From contig JAHEFH010000013.1 in NCBI GenBank assembly GCA_024640245.1, positions 1-32,658 on the forward strand: a DNA stretch of 32,658 nt, read 5' to 3'. Shown here one piece after another: positions 28,481 to 32,658 of this stretch (the first letter of the stretch is position 1; each line of letters starts with the position of its first letter). The translations under genes and the position numbers were made by a program. Source of the stretch: Paracoccaceae bacterium (GTDB taxonomy: Bacteria; Pseudomonadota; Alphaproteobacteria; Rhodobacterales; Rhodobacteraceae). The notes under the pieces were generated by a model. It was given only the letters and a program-made list of their open reading frames with translations. It did no database searches and had not been told where the DNA came from.

Positions 28481-31400
28481 ATGAGTCAGGAAGATCAGGA
28501 TAAACTGCAGGCTAAGCTTGCAGCGGTTCGAGAAATTGGTGCAGAGCGGTTGGGCAAGGCGGACAGGGCCGCTTTTTCGGAAGTCCTCGGCGAATTCTAT
28601 TCCAATGTATCGCCTGATGAAGTGGTGGATGCCGACGAAGAACAACTCTACGCAGCTTCTCTGGCTTTGTGGCGATTTTGCGCCCATCGTGATCAAGGCA
28701 AACCCAGTATCCGTTTATACAATCCCCAAATGACCGAACATGGTTGGGAGTCCCCGCATACAGTCCTGGAGGTCATCAACGATGACATGCCGTTTCTGGT
28801 GGATTCCCTGACCGCCTTTCTAACCGAGCGTGGCATCGGTATCCACACGCTGTTGCATCCGGTTCTGACGGTCGGTCGCGACGCAAAGGGAATGCTCACC
28901 GGATTAATCGAATCTGGCGCCAAGGGTGCAATTCGGGAATCGGTGATACAGGCTCAGGTCGACCAGACGGGCGATAACGAGAGCCTTGCTGAACTGGAGG
29001 CAGGGCTGCGACAGGTTCTGGACGATGTGCGAGTATCGGTACAGGACTGGAAACCGATCCTGAACAAGCTGCACGAGGTCTCGTCCGCACTCACGAAGGA
29101 TGCGCCGAAAGAGGTCAGGGATGCCGCCGCCGAGGTGGACGAGTTTCTGAACTGGCTGGCGGAAAACCATTTCACATTTCTGGGCTACCGAGAATACCGG
29201 ATCGGCGAGGCTCGCAAAGCGGGCTCGGAGTTTGTCGAAGGCTCGGGTCTGGGGCTGATGCGGGACCCGGACTACACAATTTTACGCGACGCCGAGGGCA
29301 ACTTTGCCCATTGGTCCCCGCAGATGGACGATTTCGTAACGGACGCCTCGCCGCTGTTGATCTTGAAAGCGAACCGCAGATCGACCGTTCACCGGACGGC
29401 GCATTTCGATCTGATCGGTATCAAGCACTACGATTCGAAGGGTAAGGTAGTCGGCGAGCATGCCTTTATCGGCCATTTTACCTCCGCCGCCTATAACCGC
29501 AGCCCAAGGGCGATCCCTCTTTTGCGGCAAAAGATTGCGCGGATCATTGCCCGTGCGGGCTTTGCGCCGGACAGCCATGACGGCAAGGCGCTAACCAATG
29601 TGCTGGAAACCTATCCGCGCGACGAACTCTTCCAGAGTTCGGACGATCAATTGTATCATAATGCGGTGGGCGTACTACACCTGTCGACCCGGCCGCGGAC
29701 GCGGCTTTTTGTGCGGCCTGACCGGTTCGGGCGGTTTGTGTCTTGCCTCGTCTATGTGCCGCGGGAACGTTACAATACCGAATTGCGGGTCAAGATGGCC
29801 GACGTCCTGGCAGCAGGCTTCGGCGGACGGATAGCCACATGGACCCCGACTTTCGGCAACGAGGCGCTTGCGCGCGTGCATTTCGTGGTGGCCGTGCAAA
29901 GCGGCGGAGCGTCCAATGTCGACGTTGGCGCGATCGAACTACAGATTGTTGACGCGGTGCGAAGCTGGGGCGACGTGCTCCGTGACGGGCTGATTGACAA
30001 GTTGGGCGAACATGAAGGCAACCGTCTGCACGCGCTCTATCATCGGGGCTTTGCCTCGGGTTATCGCGATGCGTTCAATACCGTCAACGCCATTGCCGAT
30101 ATCGCCAAGATGGAAGAATTGACCGAGGCAGCGCCGTTGGGGCTGAAATTCTATCGTCGCCTTGAAGACCCCGAGTCAGCCGTCCGGTTCAAGCTGTTTC
30201 ATCTGGGCCGAGCAGTTCCGCTGTCTGATTGCCTGCCGGTACTCGAGCATATGGGTTTTCGCGTCCTCGAAGAGTACCCGTTCGACATTGCCCGTGGCGA
30301 AGAGGTCATCTGGTTGCATGATTTCTACATGCAGGCCGCAGATGGCAAGCCGTTCAAGCTTTCCGACCTGCGGGAAAAACTGGAAGAGACATTTGCCGCC
30401 GTCTGGACGCAGAAATCCGACGACGACCGTCTCAACCGGTTGGTGCTTCTAGCCGGTATAAACGTGCGGGAAACCATGATATTGCGCGCCTATAGCCGCT
30501 ATCTGCGTCAGGCTCGAATCCCGTATTCCGTCGAATATATGGAGGAGGCGCTAGCCGACAACGCCGGCATCGCCCGGTCTCTGGTGGCGCTGTTCCATGC
30601 GATGTTCGATCCCTCGATCGGTGGAGATGCCAGGTCGCGGGACGCCGCGGCGAAAAGTATATCAGACGAAATCGAAACTGCGCTTGAAGCTGTGGCCTCG
30701 CTGGATGTGGACAGTATTTTGCGCCGTTTCCGGAATGCTATTCAGTCGACTCTTCGCACCAACTGCTATCAGCCTGACGCAAACGGGCTTCAAAAGGACT
30801 ATATCTCGTTCAAGCTAGACAGCGGCAAGGTGGACGACCTTCCGTTGCCACGGCCTTGGCGCGAGATATTTGTGTATTCGACCTGGATAGAAGGCGTCCA
30901 TCTGCGCGGTGGTCCGGTTGCGCGCGGTGGTCTGCGCTGGTCGGACCGTAAAGAGGACTATCGCACCGAGGTGCTTGGTCTGGTCAAGGCGCAGCAGGTC
31001 AAGAACGCCGTCATCGTGCCGTTCGGTTCCAAGGGCGGCTTCCTGCCCAAGAACCTTCCGGTCGGCGGCAGCCGGGACGAGGTTCTGGCCGAGGCGATCC
31101 GCAGTTACAAGACTTTCCTGTCGGGCCTGCTGGACATCACCGACAATCTGGACGGCCTGGATGTCGTTCCGCCGAAGTCGGTCATCCGCCGCGATGGAGA
31201 CGACCCCTATCTGGTTGTCGCTGCCGACAAAGGCACGGCGACGTTTTCCGATATCGCGAACGGAATTGCAGGGGACTACGGCTTTTGGCTGGGTGACGCC
31301 TTCGCCTCAGGCGGTTCGAACGGCTATGACCACAAGGGTATGGGGATCACCGCCAAGGGCGCATGGGAAGCGGTGAAACGCCATTTCCGCGAGCTTGGCA

Positions 31401-32658
31401 CCGACGTCCAGACAGAGCCCTTCAGGGTGATAGGTTGTGGTGACATGTCGGGTGACGTTTTCGGCAACGGAATGCTGCTCAGCAAACAGACCAAGCTGGT
31501 CGCGGCTTTCGATCACCGCGACATTTTCATCGACCCGAATCCGGACCCGACAAAGTCCCATGCCGAACGGGCGCGTATGTTCGCCTTGCCCCGATCGAGC
31601 TGGCAGGATTATAACGCCGACCTGATTTCAAAGGGCGGCGGTATTTTCCCGAGGTCACTCAAGTCGATCACGCTGACCCCTGAAATTAAAGAGTTGACCG
31701 GCTTGAAAGCGGACCGGGTCACGCCATTCGAGCTGATCCACGCGCTGCTGAAGACGCCCGTCGATCTGCTTTGGTTCGGCGGCATTGGCACCTACATCAA
31801 GTCTTCGCATGAAACCCATGCCGATGCCGGTGACCGCGCCAACGATGCGACGCGTGTCAACGCGACCGAGGTGCGGGCGCGAGTGGTGGGCGAGGGTGCC
31901 AACCTTGGCGCAACCCAGCGCGGGCGCATCGAACTTTCCACTCTCGGGGTCAAGCTTAACTCCGACGCGGTGGACAACTCTGCCGGTGTGGATTGTTCTG
32001 ACCATGAAGTTAACATCAAGATTGCGCTGGGGGCCGTAGTCGGCGCCGGTGACATGACCGAGAAGCAGCGGAACGAATTGCTTGCCAAAATGACTGATGA
32101 AGTGAGCGAGCTGGTTCTTAAAACCAACTACAATCAGACGCTTGCAATCTCGCTCGTCGAGGCGCGGGCGCCGGCGTTGTTGGAGGATCACGGCCGGTTC
32201 ATGCGTGCGCTTGAAAGCAAGGGCCTGCTGGACAGGGCGGTCGAAGTGCTGCCGACGGACGAGGAACTGAAAGAGCGCCGCAAGGTAGGGCTTGGCCTCA
32301 CCCGGCCGGAAATATCGGTTCTTGTCGCCTATGCCAAGATCAATGTCTTCTCGGAACTTCTGCGCTCTGATCTGCCTGACGATCCCTATATGGAACGCTT
32401 GCTGATGGACTACATGCCGGGTCCGATCCGGACAAAATACAAGTCGGTCCTTGAAACGCACAGGCTTCGGCGCGAAATCATTGCGACAGTCGCGGCCAAT
32501 GCTCTGGTCAACGAGGCGGGACCGGCGTTCTATAACCGGTTGCGAGAAGAGACCGGGGCGACCGTCGGTCAGATCGTGCGATCTTTCACCATCGTGCGCG
32601 AGGTGTTCGGGCTACCGGCTATCGCTGCCGAGATCAACGCGCTCGACAACCAGATACC
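28481..32658 (+). CDS. Large NAD-specific glutamate dehydrogenase (COG2902-type), 3' end truncated by window
   Basis: Continuous frame from ATG 28481 (GGGAGGA RBS) to the window end: DDMPFLVDSLTAFLTERGI, RGGPVARGGLRWSDRKEDYRTEVLGLVKAQQVKNAVIVPFGSKGGF, DPNPDPTKSHAERARMFALPRSSWQDYN, VGEGANLGATQRGRIE. Missing from the ORF track because it has no stop in the window. Confidence 0.96.
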   Translation, partial: MSQEDQDKLQAKLAAVREIGAERLGKADRAAFSEVLGEFYSNVSPDEVVDADEEQLYAASLALWRFCAHRDQGKPSIRLYNPQMTEHGWESPHTVLEVINDDMPFLVDSLTAFLTERGIGIHTLLHPVLTVGRDAKGMLTGLIESGAKGAIRESVIQAQVDQTGDNESLAELEAGLRQVLDDVRVSVQDWKPILNKLHEVSSALTKDAPKEVRDAAAEVDEFLNWLAENHFTFLGYREYRIGEARKAGSEFVEGSGLGLMRDPDYTILRDAEGNFAHWSPQMDDFVTDASPLLILKANRRSTVHRTAHFDLIGIKHYDSKGKVVGEHAFIGHFTSAAYNRSPRAIPLLRQKIARIIARAGFAPDSHDGKALTNVLETYPRDELFQSSDDQLYHNAVGVLHLSTRPRTRLFVRPDRFGRFVSCLVYVPRERYNTELRVKMADVLAAGFGGRIATWTPTFGNEALARVHFVVAVQSGGASNVDVGAIELQIVDAVRSWGDVLRDGLIDKLGEHEGNRLHALYHRGFASGYRDAFNTVNAIADIAKMEELTEAAPLGLKFYRRLEDPESAVRFKLFHLGRAVPLSDCLPVLEHMGFRVLEEYPFDIARGEEVIWLHDFYMQAADGKPFKLSDLREKLEETFAAVWTQKSDDDRLNRLVLLAGINVRETMILRAYSRYLRQARIPYSVEYMEEALADNAGIARSLVALFHAMFDPSIGGDARSRDAAAKSISDEIETALEAVASLDVDSILRRFRNAIQSTLRTNCYQPDANGLQKDYISFKLDSGKVDDLPLPRPWREIFVYSTWIEGVHLRGGPVARGGLRWSDRKEDYRTEVLGLVKAQQVKNAVIVPFGSKGGFLPKNLPVGGSRDEVLAEAIRSYKTFLSGLLDITDNLDGLDVVPPKSVIRRDGDDPYLVVAADKGTATFSDIANGIAGDYGFWLGDAFASGGSNGYDHKGMGITAKGAWEAVKRHFRELGTDVQTEPFRVIGCGDMSGDVFGNGMLLSKQTKLVAAFDHRDIFIDPNPDPTKSHAERARMFALPRSSWQDYNADLISKGGGIFPRSLKSITLTPEIKELTGLKADRVTPFELIHALLKTPVDLLWFGGIGTYIKSSHETHADAGDRANDATRVNATEVRARVVGEGANLGATQRGRIELSTLGVKLNSDAVDNSAGVDCSDHEVNIKIALGAVVGAGDMTEKQRNELLAKMTDEVSELVLKTNYNQTLAISLVEARAPALLEDHGRFMRALESKGLLDRAVEVLPTDEELKERRKVGLGLTRPEISVLVAYAKINVFSELLRSDLPDDPYMERLLMDYMPGPIRTKYKSVLETHRLRREIIATVAANALVNEAGPAFYNRLREETGATVGQIVRSFTIVREVFGLPAIAAEINALDNQI

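Overview
The window is 32.7 kb of a GC-rich, densely coding proteobacterial chromosome, probably alphaproteobacterial by gene content. No rRNA, tRNA, CRISPR array or mobile element was recognised. From left to right it holds: a hybrid histidine kinase (5'-truncated by the window); a Wza-type polysaccharide export protein; a COG2187-type kinase-like protein; a divergent PRPP synthetase; an FAH-family hydrolase divergent from a FadR/GntR regulator; a NitT/TauT-type ABC transporter (SBP, permease, ATPase, permease); a bactofilin-like membrane protein; and galU. Next comes a seven-gene operon-like cluster: Tat-signal E1-alpha and E1-beta of a TPP-dependent 2-oxoacid dehydrogenase, a YgiT-type zinc-finger protein, two paralogous small c-type cytochromes, an MBOAT O-acyltransferase and an SGNH-like protein. 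Facing it is a complete N-type (alternate) F1F0 ATPase operon, atpDCQ-[CPA2 antiporter]-RBEFAG, on the minus strand. The window ends with a SpoIIAA/STAS-like protein and a large NAD-specific glutamate dehydrogenase (3'-truncated). The most unusual part is the apparently exported, E2/E3-less E1 dehydrogenase next to tandem cytochromes that each carry an internal heme-less duplicate of their heme half. FNR/CRP-type boxes of the form TTGAN-N4-ATCAA (or close to it) lie upstream of this operon, the N-ATPase operon and the bactofilin-like gene, which suggests an oxygen-responsive regulon.
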